Positions 25,171-34,200 of a stretch of DNA of 64,000 nt are shown piece by piece; the stretch's first letter is position 1, and every line of letters starts with the position of its first letter. A model generated the notes under the pieces. It was not told where the DNA came from, made no database searches, and saw only the letters and a program-made list of their open reading frames with translations. Both the position numbers and the translations under genes were made by a program. This DNA is from Archangium gephyra (GTDB taxonomy: Bacteria; Myxococcota; Myxococcia; Myxococcales; Myxococcaceae): NCBI RefSeq assembly GCF_001027285.1, contig NZ_CP011509.1:2798501-2862500 (forward strand). Reading direction: 5' to 3'.

Positions 25171-26490
25171 ATGGCGCGCCGGGTGGGCAGTGACAGCACG
25201 GTGGCCCGGTTCGAGGTCGCGCGGGCCAACCAGGAGCGGGTCTTCGCGGAGAGCGCGCTGCGGGGCGAGCGCGTGGTGTCGCGGGTGCGCCTCGCGCTGT
25301 TGGTGCTGGTGACGTTGAGCCAAGCCGTCATCGCGCGGATCTCGGGCGAGCTGGCTCCGAGGGATCCGCTGAGGATGGCGGCGGTGCTGGGCTATCTGGT
25401 CTTCGCGATCACCCTCGCGCTGGGGCTGCACCTGCAGAAGAAGCCGAACCCGCGCAGGGCGAGGTGGATGCCGGTCTGCGCCACGCTGCTGGACTGTGCC
25501 TTCTTCGGCTTCGTGGCGTGGCGAGGGGCCTCGTTGTCGGGGAAGTTCAACCCGCAGATGCTGGCGGCGAGCTGCGCGGTGGTGATCGCGTTCTCGGTGG
25601 CGCGCTACAGCTGGCTGCACGTGGTGCTGTCCACGGTGACGTCCTCGGCGACGTACGCGCTGGTGTGCTGGGCGCTGGGGGAGTTCTCCTTCTCGAAGGT
25701 GAGCTTCGTGGTGGGCTGCTACCTCGCGCTGGGGCTGCTCATCGGGTGGGCGAACCTGGCGGTGAGCAGCATGTTCCTGGGGCTGAGGAGGCGCGACAAC
25801 CTCTCGCGTTTCCTGCCGCGGCAGGTGGTGGAGCGGGTGCTGCAGACGGGGGACGGGACGCTGGAGCCGGTGCAGCGGGAGGTGACGATCCTCTTCAGCG
25901 ACATCCGGGACTTCACGGCGCTGAGCGAGTCACTGCCCCCGCGAGCGGTGCTGGGGCTGCTGGACGACTACTTCGGGCACATGGGGCAGATCGTGATGGG
26001 GCACGGGGGCATCGTGAACAAGTTCCTGGGGGACGGGATGCTGGCGTGCTGGGGAGTGCCGGACGGGGACGTGAATCACGCGGTGCACGCGATGCAGGCG
26101 GCGTTGGACATGCGCAAGAAGCTGGAGGAGCTCAACGCGTGGAGGCAGCAGCGGGGGGAGCCGGCGCTGCGCATCGGCATCGGGCTGCACACGGGGGTGG
26201 TGGCGGCGGGGATGCTGGGAGGCGCGGAGCAGCACGAGTACACCGTGATCGGGGACGCGGTGAACCTGGCCTCGCGGGTGGAGGGACTGACGAAGGCGTT
26301 GGGGGTGGACATCCTGGTGAGCGAGAGCACCTGGAAGGCGGGGCAGGGCCGTTTCCAGGGCAAGCGGATGTCCGAGGAGCGGGTGAAGGGGAGGAAGGAG
26401 GCGGTGGTGGTCTACACCCTCGAGGGGCGAGCGCCGCCGGAGAAGGCGGAGCCCGCGCCCGGGATGCCGAGAACCGCCGAATCCCACTGA
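25171..26490 (+). CDS. Membrane-bound class III adenylate/guanylate cyclase
   Basis: This 439-residue protein has five to six N-terminal membrane helices (about residues 35-200) and a class III nucleotidyl cyclase domain. The domain starts with FLPRQVVERVL and VTILFSDIRDFTALSE. The two metal-binding Asp are Asp244 (FSDIRDF) and Asp288 (FLGDGMLACWG). GDAVNLASRVEGL closes the active site. It is therefore probably active and makes cAMP; purine choice cannot be read with certainty. ATG 25171 is chosen over 25150 because AAGGAGG lies five bases upstream. It follows the asparaginase gene directly. Membrane MASE-like sensors of this kind couple an unknown membrane signal to cyclic nucleotide production. 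Confidence 0.92.
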   Translation: MARRVGSDSTVARFEVARANQERVFAESALRGERVVSRVRLALLVLVTLSQAVIARISGELAPRDPLRMAAVLGYLVFAITLALGLHLQKKPNPRRARWMPVCATLLDCAFFGFVAWRGASLSGKFNPQMLAASCAVVIAFSVARYSWLHVVLSTVTSSATYALVCWALGEFSFSKVSFVVGCYLALGLLIGWANLAVSSMFLGLRRRDNLSRFLPRQVVERVLQTGDGTLEPVQREVTILFSDIRDFTALSESLPPRAVLGLLDDYFGHMGQIVMGHGGIVNKFLGDGMLACWGVPDGDVNHAVHAMQAALDMRKKLEELNAWRQQRGEPALRIGIGLHTGVVAAGMLGGAEQHEYTVIGDAVNLASRVEGLTKALGVDILVSESTWKAGQGRFQGKRMSEERVKGRKEAVVVYTLEGRAPPEKAEPAPGMPRTAESH

Positions 26491-26498
26491 GCGCCCCT

Positions 26499-26532
26499 CC
26501 CTCTCCCCTCGGGAGAGGGTCAGGGTGAGGGT
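26499..26532 (+). repeat. REP-like palindromic intergenic element, copy 1
   Basis: A perfect 9-bp stem CCCTCTCCC / GGGAGAGGG (26499-26507 and 26511-26519) with a 3-nt loop is followed by cagggtgagggt. Two further copies with the same tail lie at 47313-47345 (inverted) and 63721-63754. It sits between convergent genes and may also serve as a transcription terminator for both. Confidence 0.75.
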
Positions 26533-26572
26533 ATTTGTCCCCCGGGTTGAGCCACGAGGGCCTACCCGAGGC

Positions 26573-27061
26573 TCACCGGGCCGTCTGCGGAGCCGTCTGC
26601 GCCTGGGCCGCCACCTTGTAGTCCCCGGTCAGCAGGGCGACGAAGAACAGCGGGCCGACGAGGGCGTGGACGAGGTTGGTGAGGAAGGAAGGCGACTTCT
26701 TCTCCCAGACGGCGTGGCCCGCGAGCTGGACGAGCCAGCCGAAGAGGGCGATGCCGATGACGGCCTCGCGAGGCAGCATGCGGCCCAGCGGAATGCACAG
26801 GGCGGCGGCGACGGAGACGATGAGTCCCAGCCTGGCGTCGGCGCGCACGAACCAGATGGAGGCCAGGGCCCAGGCCACGTAGGCGAGGGTGAGCGAGCCC
26901 CCGGGCAGCGCGGGGACTGACACCAGCCGCACCCAGTCCAGCATGGCGACGATGTGCAGGACGATGAGGGGGATGGCGATCTTGTGGGTGAGGCGGTTGG
27001 TGGGGTGCTGGTGGGCGGAGATGTACTCGTCGAACAGCGCCTGGGTCTGTGGTTTCAGCAT
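26573..27061 (-). CDS. Mpo1-like (DUF962) membrane protein
   Basis: This 162-residue protein has four membrane helices. The N-terminal signature YISAHQHPTNRLTHKIAIPL and the late HAVWEKKSPSF match DUF962/YccA-like proteins, whose yeast member Mpo1 is an Fe(II)-dependent dioxygenase acting on 2-hydroxy fatty acids. The conserved His residues (SAHQHPTN, THK, GHAVWEKK) that would bind iron are present. Whether the bacterial protein has the same chemistry is not known. The ATG at 27061 has only a weak ribosome site. It lies 32 nt downstream of prmA on the same strand, so they may share a transcript. Confidence 0.85.
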   Translation of the reverse strand: MLKPQTQALFDEYISAHQHPTNRLTHKIAIPLIVLHIVAMLDWVRLVSVPALPGGSLTLAYVAWALASIWFVRADARLGLIVSVAAALCIPLGRMLPREAVIGIALFGWLVQLAGHAVWEKKSPSFLTNLVHALVGPLFFVALLTGDYKVAAQAQTAPQTAR

Positions 27062-27093
27062 GGGGAGACTCTAACCCTCCGTCGGACCGGATG

Positions 27094-27966
27094 TTACTTC
27101 GCGCGGTGGAAGTCCAGCCGCACCCACTCGCCCTGTTGGGCACCCGGCTCTGGCACCAGGCCGAGGTTCACGTACGCCGCTTCCACCTCCGCCTTCTGAT
27201 GCGCGAGCACGCCGGCCATCAGCAGCCTGTCCTTCACCTTGGGGACGATGAGGGGCGCCAGCTCGATGAGCGTGTTGGCGAGGATGTTGGCCACCACCAA
27301 GTCGAAGGGGCCCTCCACCGCCGTCAGCTCCTTGCCCGACAGCTCCACGTCCGGGGTGCCGTTGTCCACGGCGTTCTCCCTCGCCAGCTCCACCGACACC
27401 GGATCGTTGTCCGTGCCCACCACCCGTCCGGCGCCCAGCTTCTTCGCGGCAATCGCCAGCACGCCCGTCCCCGTGCCCACATCCAGCACGCTCGCTCCCG
27501 GATGGGTGCTCATGTAGTCATCCACCGCACCCAGACACAGGGAGGTGGTGGGGTGGTCGCCGGTGCCGAAGGCCATCTTCGGCTCGATGACGAGCCGCAC
27601 CTTGTCGGCCGGGGCGTTTGGCGCCTCCCAGGGGGGGCCCACCCACAGCCGTCCCACCTGCACCGACTTGATGTGGGCCTTCCAGGCATTGCTCCAGTCC
27701 TGCTGCTGCTCCTCGGCCAGCTGCAGCCGCGCCGAGGGGTAGGCCTCGTGCAGCTCCGCGCGCGCCTGCTCGGCCGTGTCCGCGTCCTCGAAGTAGGCCA
27801 CGATGATGGCCTCTCCCACGGCGGGGGCCCGCACTCCCGGCATGGTGGGGCCCTCCCGGTCCCTCACTTCCAGTCCCATGGCGCCCAGCTCGTGCAGCAG
27901 ATCCTGGGCGGCCTCCGACTCCGTTTCCGGCAGATCCACCGTGAGTGTCTGATACGTCCCCGTCAT
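27094..27966 (-). CDS. prmA: Ribosomal protein L11 methyltransferase PrmA
   Basis: PrmA trimethylates lysines and the N-terminus of ribosomal protein L11. The 290-residue length matches. The N-terminal substrate-recognition domain spans about residues 1-100. The methyltransferase core then shows FGTGDHPTTSLCLGA, the AdoMet motif DVGTGTGVLAIAA, acidic GTDNDPVSVELA and the NILANTLIEL motif typical of PrmA. ATG 27966 has AAGGG upstream and gives the standard N-terminus; longer frames are not family-like. It is divergent from the minor-pilin operon across 264 bp. Confidence 0.95.
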   Translation of the reverse strand: MTGTYQTLTVDLPETESEAAQDLLHELGAMGLEVRDREGPTMPGVRAPAVGEAIIVAYFEDADTAEQARAELHEAYPSARLQLAEEQQQDWSNAWKAHIKSVQVGRLWVGPPWEAPNAPADKVRLVIEPKMAFGTGDHPTTSLCLGAVDDYMSTHPGASVLDVGTGTGVLAIAAKKLGAGRVVGTDNDPVSVELARENAVDNGTPDVELSGKELTAVEGPFDLVVANILANTLIELAPLIVPKVKDRLLMAGVLAHQKAEVEAAYVNLGLVPEPGAQQGEWVRLDFHRAK

Positions 27967-28230
27967 GTGGCCCTTCTCGCGTCTGGCGTTGCTTTCCCGA
28001 AGATGCCGGGATGCCTGCAGCGGGGAAAGAAATTTCCGAGTCGGGGCGTCTGCTCCGCTGCTCGTCCCGTAGGGGAGCCGAGGATGCGATGATCCCTCGT
28101 CGGAATTTGCGGTAAGCTGCTTCACCAAGGACCATGTAGTAGCCCTCGAAGCTCAGCCTGTTTTCTGTGCGCCCGGTGTCTGGATGGTGTTGGGGCTTCG
28201 GCTCGGGGGCGCCGAGATGATGGAATCCCT

Positions 28231-29013
28231 ATGAAGCGAACCCGCCGCAATACCGGTTTCTCCCTCATCGAGATGGCGACTGTGACGGGCATCGTCGCCG
28301 TTCTCGCCGCGCTCGCGTACGCCGCGTTGGAGGTGTTGCCTCAGCGCACGCGTCTGACAGGTGGCGCGCTCGAGTTCGCCGCGGTCATCTCCAGCGCCCG
28401 CTCGCACGCGTATGGCCGCAACCAGCGCGTGGCGGTGTTGCTCAACGCGGACGGACCCACGCTGGGTGACCCCATCCGTTACTGGGTGGTGGTGGATCCC
28501 TGGTCCAACCTGGCCGAGGCGATGAAGTCCAAGCCCGACTGGAAGGATCTGAAGGAGCTGACGCCCGGAACTCCCGCGCCTCCCGGCTCGGAGTTCTCGG
28601 TGTTCGACTCGGGCCACTTCAACCCCTCGGTGCGCGTGCTGTCGGGCGGCTTCATCGAGGCCGTGGGCCGCGTGGCGCACAAGGGCTGCACCTCGCTGCT
28701 GGCCACGCGCATCGGCCTCGCCAAGGGCCAGCCGTCGGTGCGTCCCGACATCTTCCCGCCGCCCTTCTGCTTCGTTCCCAGCGAGAAGCCTTGCACCTTC
28801 TGCTCGGGGGACGGCACCACCAAGCCGATCCGGGGTGTCATCTTCTTCGAGCCGGATGGCGGAGTGACGTTCGCCGATGCCCACGGCAATCCGTCTCCGG
28901 ATGGCGCGGCCTCCATCGCCTTCCTCCCGGTGGGCGGCGGCGGTCTGCAGAGCGCGCAGGCCATCGTCATCACCAACACTGGTCTCGTCCGGACCTTCTC
29001 GGCCGCGAGGTGA
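28231..29013 (+). CDS. fimT: Type IV pilus minor pilin, GspH/FimT type
   Basis: This 260-residue prepilin has a short basic leader MKRTRRNTG. The prepilin peptidase site is G9/F10, followed by FSLIEM with the conserved Glu at +5, then the hydrophobic N-terminal helix (VTGIVAVLAALAYAALEV). The globular part contains six Cys, including CTFCSGDG, more than the usual single pair. It heads a five-gene operon ending in pilY1. Minor pilins of this set form a priming/tip complex for type IVa pili with PilY1. The name follows position and fold (GspH/FimT) and is not proof of one-to-one orthology. Confidence 0.88.
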   Translation: MKRTRRNTGFSLIEMATVTGIVAVLAALAYAALEVLPQRTRLTGGALEFAAVISSARSHAYGRNQRVAVLLNADGPTLGDPIRYWVVVDPWSNLAEAMKSKPDWKDLKELTPGTPAPPGSEFSVFDSGHFNPSVRVLSGGFIEAVGRVAHKGCTSLLATRIGLAKGQPSVRPDIFPPPFCFVPSEKPCTFCSGDGTTKPIRGVIFFEPDGGVTFADAHGNPSPDGAASIAFLPVGGGGLQSAQAIVITNTGLVRTFSAAR

Positions 29014-29018
29014 TTGCC

Positions 29019-29585
29019 ATGCCGCGACACGCTTCCTTCCGTCCACGCCACGGCTTCACGACGATCGAGTCCCTCATCGCCGCCGTGGTGTTCCTGGTGG
29101 GCCTCGCCGGTCTGCTGGGCGCGCTCGTCCAGGCGCGTGGTGCCACCGGCCAGGCCCGCAGGCTCATGCAGGCCACCGATATCGCCAACGACCTGGCCGA
29201 GCAGATCCAACTGTGGAACTTCACCGACCCGCGCCTGGCCGCCAATGACGCCTTGTGCGCGAATGATCCGTTGGACAAGACGCGCAAACTGCACAGGCCG
29301 AAGACCGCTGAATACAACGCCTACATCGCGTGCATGCACGGCGAGCTGATGTTGCGCCTGAGTGGCGCCTCGTTCGGCGGCCTGCAGCGGCCCGTCTTCA
29401 AGGACGAGGACAAGGTCGAGGGCCGTAACGAGACCGCCTACCAGCGCTTCTACATCGTCCGCACGGAGACCGTGCGCGAAGGGGTGCAGCGCATGCAGGT
29501 CTGGGTCAAGGTGCTCTACCTGGATGCGGGGGAACCGCGCGTCGTGACGACCCAGACGATGCGCATCCAGATGGGAGGCGTGTGA
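29019..29585 (+). CDS. pilV: Type IV pilus minor pilin, PilV-like
   Basis: This 188-residue prepilin has leader MPRHASFRPRHG, cleavage site G12/F13, then FTTIES with Glu+5 and a hydrophobic helix (IAAVVFLVGLAGLLGALV). The order after fimT and before pilW is that of pilV in Pseudomonas-type clusters. The ATG at 29019 starts 5 nt after the fimT stop, with GAGG upstream; a GTG at 29010 overlapping the fimT stop is possible. Its stop overlaps the pilW start by one base. It should join the pilus priming complex in the inner membrane before incorporation at the tip. Confidence 0.85.
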   Translation: MPRHASFRPRHGFTTIESLIAAVVFLVGLAGLLGALVQARGATGQARRLMQATDIANDLAEQIQLWNFTDPRLAANDALCANDPLDKTRKLHRPKTAEYNAYIACMHGELMLRLSGASFGGLQRPVFKDEDKVEGRNETAYQRFYIVRTETVREGVQRMQVWVKVLYLDAGEPRVVTTQTMRIQMGGV

Positions 29586-30751
29586 TGCGGCGCCAGCGTG
29601 GATTTACCCTCATCGAGCTGATGGTGGGCTCGGCCGTGACGTTCCTCACGGTGCTCGCGGTCTCCGCAGCCTTCCTGGGCTACACCCAGTCCTTCTACAC
29701 GCAGGCGGGCATCCGCGGCGGGCAGGCCTCGTTGCGCCAGACGCACATGATGGTGGTGCGCAACCTGCGCATGGCCGGCTATGGCATGGAGCCGCCGCTC
29801 GCCTTCGAGTTCCCGGACAACTGGTCGCGTGACTCGATCGGTGCCGTCAACCGCTCGGACCGGCTCGTCTTCCGGATGCGCAACCCGGCGTTCAACGCCT
29901 TCGCCTCCACCATGACGTCCTCGTCCATCAGCCTGGCCAAGGGTCTTCCCGAGTCCCTGCGCAAGGGGCAGATCGTCCAGGTGGTGTGCCCGGGCGCGCT
30001 CGCCTGGAGCTACGCGCAGCTGAGCCTGAATGCCGACAAGGGCGCCACGGACCTGTCGCTGGAACCGGCCACCGGCAAGTTCCCCCGGCTCAACGACTTC
30101 TCCTCGAGCTGCTTCGGCTCCGGTGCCGGCGGAATGGGCGTGTACGTCTTCAAGATCGACGTCTACGACTACTCCATCCAGCTCATCGACGAGGATGGCA
30201 ATCCCGGTACCCCGGCGCGGCCCTACCTGTTCCGCCGTCACGGGCTGGCCGAGGGCGACCCCAACTCGTATGGCGAGCCGGTGGCCGAGGACATCGAGGC
30301 GCTGCGCGTCTCCTTCCTGCGGGGCAACGGCGCCTACTTCCTCCCCTCGAAGTACGACGACCCGGCGCACCCGGCGCCCGATTACGGGACGCCCCTGAAC
30401 GACGACAAGCGCAACAACGACAACCCGGCCAACATCCGCGCCGTGGTGGTGGGCCTGGTGGCCCGCAGCAGCACCCGCGACTCGGCCGCCAATCCCCAGC
30501 TGATGAACCAGATTCCCTCCTTCGGCACCAAGCTGGTCACCTCGAGCGGTGTGCTCGTCCCCGTGGCCGAGGAGCCCATCATCAAGCCCAAGGACTACGG
30601 CTTCCGCCGCGTCGTCTCCGAGATGTCGGTGCACGTGCGTAACATGCGCTCCTCGGAGATGCCGGTGCCCGTCTATACGCTGGACGCTACGACTCCGGAC
30701 GCCTGCAAGGGTGTCCTTCCCAAGGATGACTTCAATTGCGCTGGAGGCTAG
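29585..30751 (+). CDS. pilW: Type IV pilus minor pilin, PilW-like
   Basis: This 388-residue prepilin has a very short leader MRRQRG, cleavage G6/F7, then FTLIELMVGSAVTFLTVLAV with Glu+5. The large globular part fits PilW, the biggest of the minor pilins. ATG 29585 shares its A with the TGA of pilV and has GGGAGG six bases upstream, so translation is coupled. The size is above most PilW proteins (250-350 residues). Confidence 0.88.
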   Translation: MRRQRGFTLIELMVGSAVTFLTVLAVSAAFLGYTQSFYTQAGIRGGQASLRQTHMMVVRNLRMAGYGMEPPLAFEFPDNWSRDSIGAVNRSDRLVFRMRNPAFNAFASTMTSSSISLAKGLPESLRKGQIVQVVCPGALAWSYAQLSLNADKGATDLSLEPATGKFPRLNDFSSSCFGSGAGGMGVYVFKIDVYDYSIQLIDEDGNPGTPARPYLFRRHGLAEGDPNSYGEPVAEDIEALRVSFLRGNGAYFLPSKYDDPAHPAPDYGTPLNDDKRNNDNPANIRAVVVGLVARSSTRDSAANPQLMNQIPSFGTKLVTSSGVLVPVAEEPIIKPKDYGFRRVVSEMSVHVRNMRSSEMPVPVYTLDATTPDACKGVLPKDDFNCAGG

Positions 30752-30762
30752 GAGGACTTGCC

Positions 30763-31275
30763 ATGAAGAAACGCCTCGGCAGACGCGGTTCCGTGTTGTT
30801 GCTGGTGGTGGTGTTGCTGGCGGTCATCAGCCTGCTGGCCGCCGCCGCCGTTTCCTTCTCCCACAGTGAGCTGGGCGCCGCCCGGAACGAGCGCTCCGGC
30901 GACGAGCTGCTCGCGTGCGCCGACGCGGGCCGTCAGTACATGCTCTCGCGCTTCAGCCTCCTGGATGGCGCGCCCGTGGAGCTCGAGGCCGTCAACGTGG
31001 ACCTCAACGCGCCGGGTGCCAACAGATGCCCCGACGCCGGCACCGTCCCCGAGGACGCCCGGTGTGCGCGTAGCGGCCACATGGGCCAGATGTCAGTGGC
31101 GGGCATCACGGCCGTCGAGGGAAGGGCGGGCGGAGACCGGCGAGCGCTGAGAGATCTGTCCAATACTGTCGGAAAAACCACCTTGGGTGGAGTTCCGCAT
31201 AAGATTACGGTCCACTGTGTGGACGAAAACGGTCGTGGGACCGAAGTGGAATTCGTCGTTCGGTTCGGTCTCTAG
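30763..31275 (+). CDS. pilX: Type IV pilus minor pilin, PilX-like, lacking Glu+5
   Basis: This 170-residue protein has leader MKKRLGRRG followed by SVLLLVVVLLAVISLLAAAA, the PilX N-terminal pattern. Residue 5 of the mature form is Leu, not the Glu that aligns subunits in the filament. In the related type II secretion pseudopilins the tip subunit GspK has the same loss, so this protein may cap the tip. GGAGG lies seven bases before the ATG. It has several Cys in the globular part and ends 9 nt before pilY1. Confidence 0.82.
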   Translation: MKKRLGRRGSVLLLVVVLLAVISLLAAAAVSFSHSELGAARNERSGDELLACADAGRQYMLSRFSLLDGAPVELEAVNVDLNAPGANRCPDAGTVPEDARCARSGHMGQMSVAGITAVEGRAGGDRRALRDLSNTVGKTTLGGVPHKITVHCVDENGRGTEVEFVVRFGL

Positions 31276-31284
31276 GAGCCTTTC

Positions 31285-34200
31285 ATGATGCGCATCGACT
31301 TCGACACCATGCGACGTGCCCTGCGGAAGCCATTGGTCCGCGGGGTCGGCGTGGCTGCGGGCGTAGTGGTTGCGGGGGCCGCGGGACTGCTGGCCAGGGA
31401 GAGCCGCTCGGGTGAGGTGGACATGCCCCCGAAGGCCGCGTGCTGCACGAGCGCGCTGGCCATCGGTGACGCGATGATCAACCCCTCGCAGGGCGGCGAC
31501 AAGGACTTCTTCGAGGTGCCTTCCAGCCCTCCGAGCGCCATGTTCCTGCTGGGCAACAACGAGTCCATGCAGGACTTCCCGCAGGACCTGCCCGAGGTGG
31601 CCACGCCGGGTTGGTACGCGGCCAACAAGGTGCCCGCGGTGCCCGTGACTCCCAAGGGAGATCACGGCAGCGAGGGCTCGGCCGGTCTCGCCATGGACAC
31701 GGGCTGCGAGGATCCAGCGCTCGTCTCCGCGATGAGCTGGTTCGACAAGAGCAGCACCGAACCGGAGAAGAACGGCTCCATCGTCTACGACTCCGACGGC
31801 GCCATGCCGTCGCCGTTCTTCGACCCGAACCGCTTCTACTTCTCGCGTGGCCGGCGCCTCTCCTGGAACGTGAAGGAGGGTCCGTGGACCATCAACGGTA
31901 ACGACTTCAATGGCCCCATGAACAGCTACGGGGACACGCTGACGGCGTGCTACGCGAGCGTGGGCTGGGACACGACGGACTACCCCTATGGCTCCATCGA
32001 CTCGCCCATCATGACCGAGTGCCGGGCGTGTCTGGCGAGCAAGGGCTGGTGGCGCGGTCCGATCGTGACGCCCAAGACGCAGGCGACGAATCCGGGCCAG
32101 GCCGGCCCCGTCAAGGAGCTGGACGAGCCGCCGCTGCGTCCCGAGGCGTTCCGCAAGTGGGTGCTCAGTGGCCGCGTGCTCAACGTGCGTCCGCCCAAGT
32201 TCGTGGTGGCGCGCAAGGTGCTCAAGGACGTCATCCGCATCGCCCCCAACGTGCGCATGGGCGTGGCCACCTTCGGTGAGGACCACGGTTGGTTCGACCC
32301 CGCGCTCATCCTCGAGCCGCTGCGTCCGAGCTGCGACGACTCCTTCCCGGAGATCAAGGACTCGGTCTCGTCGACGGGCCTCAACCGGCCCCTGCTGACC
32401 AATGCCGTGAACAAGGTGGTCTTCCGCAACAACGAGCGCTCCATCGGCGAGGCGCTGTTCGCGCTGGGTGGCTACTTCTCCTCCCAGAAGTCGGACAACA
32501 AGTGGGAGAACTGGTTCAAGCAGCCCCTCAACCCCGGCGACTTCGGCTGGCCGGGCTGCTGCAACGGCGGCACCTACGATGACCCGTACACCGGCAAGCC
32601 GGGCGCCTTCTGGGGCGTGGATTCCGCGGAGTGGGTCAAGCCGCCCTATACGCACCCCGTTACCGGCAAGTACCTGCCGGGCCAGCCCTGGGAGAATCAG
32701 GTCAGTGGCCACAAGTCCGTGTGCTTCGGCTGCCAGGTCAGCTCCGTCATCGTCCTGACGGACGGCGCGCCCAAGTACGACAACTCCGTGCCCATCACGA
32801 AGATGATGCAGCTGCTCATCGAGAAGGGCGTCAAGCACGGCGCCCGGACGGGCCTGCTGGAGGGCACGCCGGTCAAGTTCGACCCGATCGACCCCGAGCT
32901 CAACCCGGACGTGGGCGGCATCAACTACTGCGACCAGTTCGTGAAGGTGGACAACACGGAGCCCACGCCGGACGTGTACTTCACCAAGGCGGACTGCGAC
33001 TACACCGACTACAACTGGCCGGTGGGCCACGGTGTGGGCAACAAGAACTTCATGGATGACGTGTCGTTCTTCCTGGCCAACATGGACTTGCGCGACGACA
33101 TGGCGGGCGTGCAGTCCATGCGCACGTACACCATCGGTTATGGCGACAACAGCGCCATGCTCCAGAGCATCGCGCGGGCCGGCAAGGGCAACTTCTACCA
33201 GGCCAACGACGCCGTGCAGCTGCGCACCGCCATCCTGGACGCGCTCGGCGACATCCGGCAGCTGTCCACGTCGTTCGCTGCCGCCAACATCTCCGGCGTG
33301 CAGGCCTCCGGCGCGCAGGCCTCTGTGTTCGTGCCGCGCTTCATCCCGCGCCGCAACCGTCCGTACGAGGGGCACCTCTACCGCTTCTTCTACTACAGCG
33401 AGTTCGCGCAGGGCTGCGACTCCGCCCGGGCCAAGACCACGCTTGGGGACGACTTCGATCTCAACGAGGACAAGGACTGCGACGACACCTTCTTCGTGGA
33501 CAGCGACGGCATCAGCTACGTGTCGCCCGGTGTTCCGGATGTGAAGAGCTTCAAGAAGATCAACATCGTCCAGGAGAACACCGAGGGCGACTGGGTCAAG
33601 CAGAGCACGGCCACGCCCGTGGGTGATGGCAAGGTGGAGGGGGGCGTGAAGGCCAAGCCCTTCTGGAACCTGGGAGACACGGTCGGCAAGCGCTCCGCGG
33701 CGCTGCACTGCGATCCCTCCTGGCGGCCCGGCGGAGCGCCCAAGGACGACTTCACGCTGGGCCGCTGCATCTTCACGATGATCGACCGGGACAACAACGG
33801 CAAGTTCGACGTGGCGGACAACCCGCCCGTCGAGTTCCACCCGGACAACATCGGCGAGCTGCAGAAGTACGTGATGGCGGGCGGTGACACCTTCTGCAGC
33901 ACGCTCTACGCCAAGGCGGGCCTGGGGCCGTGGGATGGCACTCCCGCGCAGCAGAAGACGTGTGCCGAGACGCTCATCCGCTTCGTGCGCGGCGTGGACG
34001 TCTTCGACTACGACGGTGACTCCAACAAGACCGAGGAGCGGCCGTGCGCGGACAACAAGCCGGGTGAGAAGAAGTCCTGCAAGCTCGCGGACATCTTCCA
34101 CTCCACGCCGGTGACGGTGGAGGCTCCGGGTGAGCCCTTCCTCTGCTCGCTGGGCCTCAATGGCCAGTGCGTGTCCACGCTCTACGAGGACTTCTCCAAC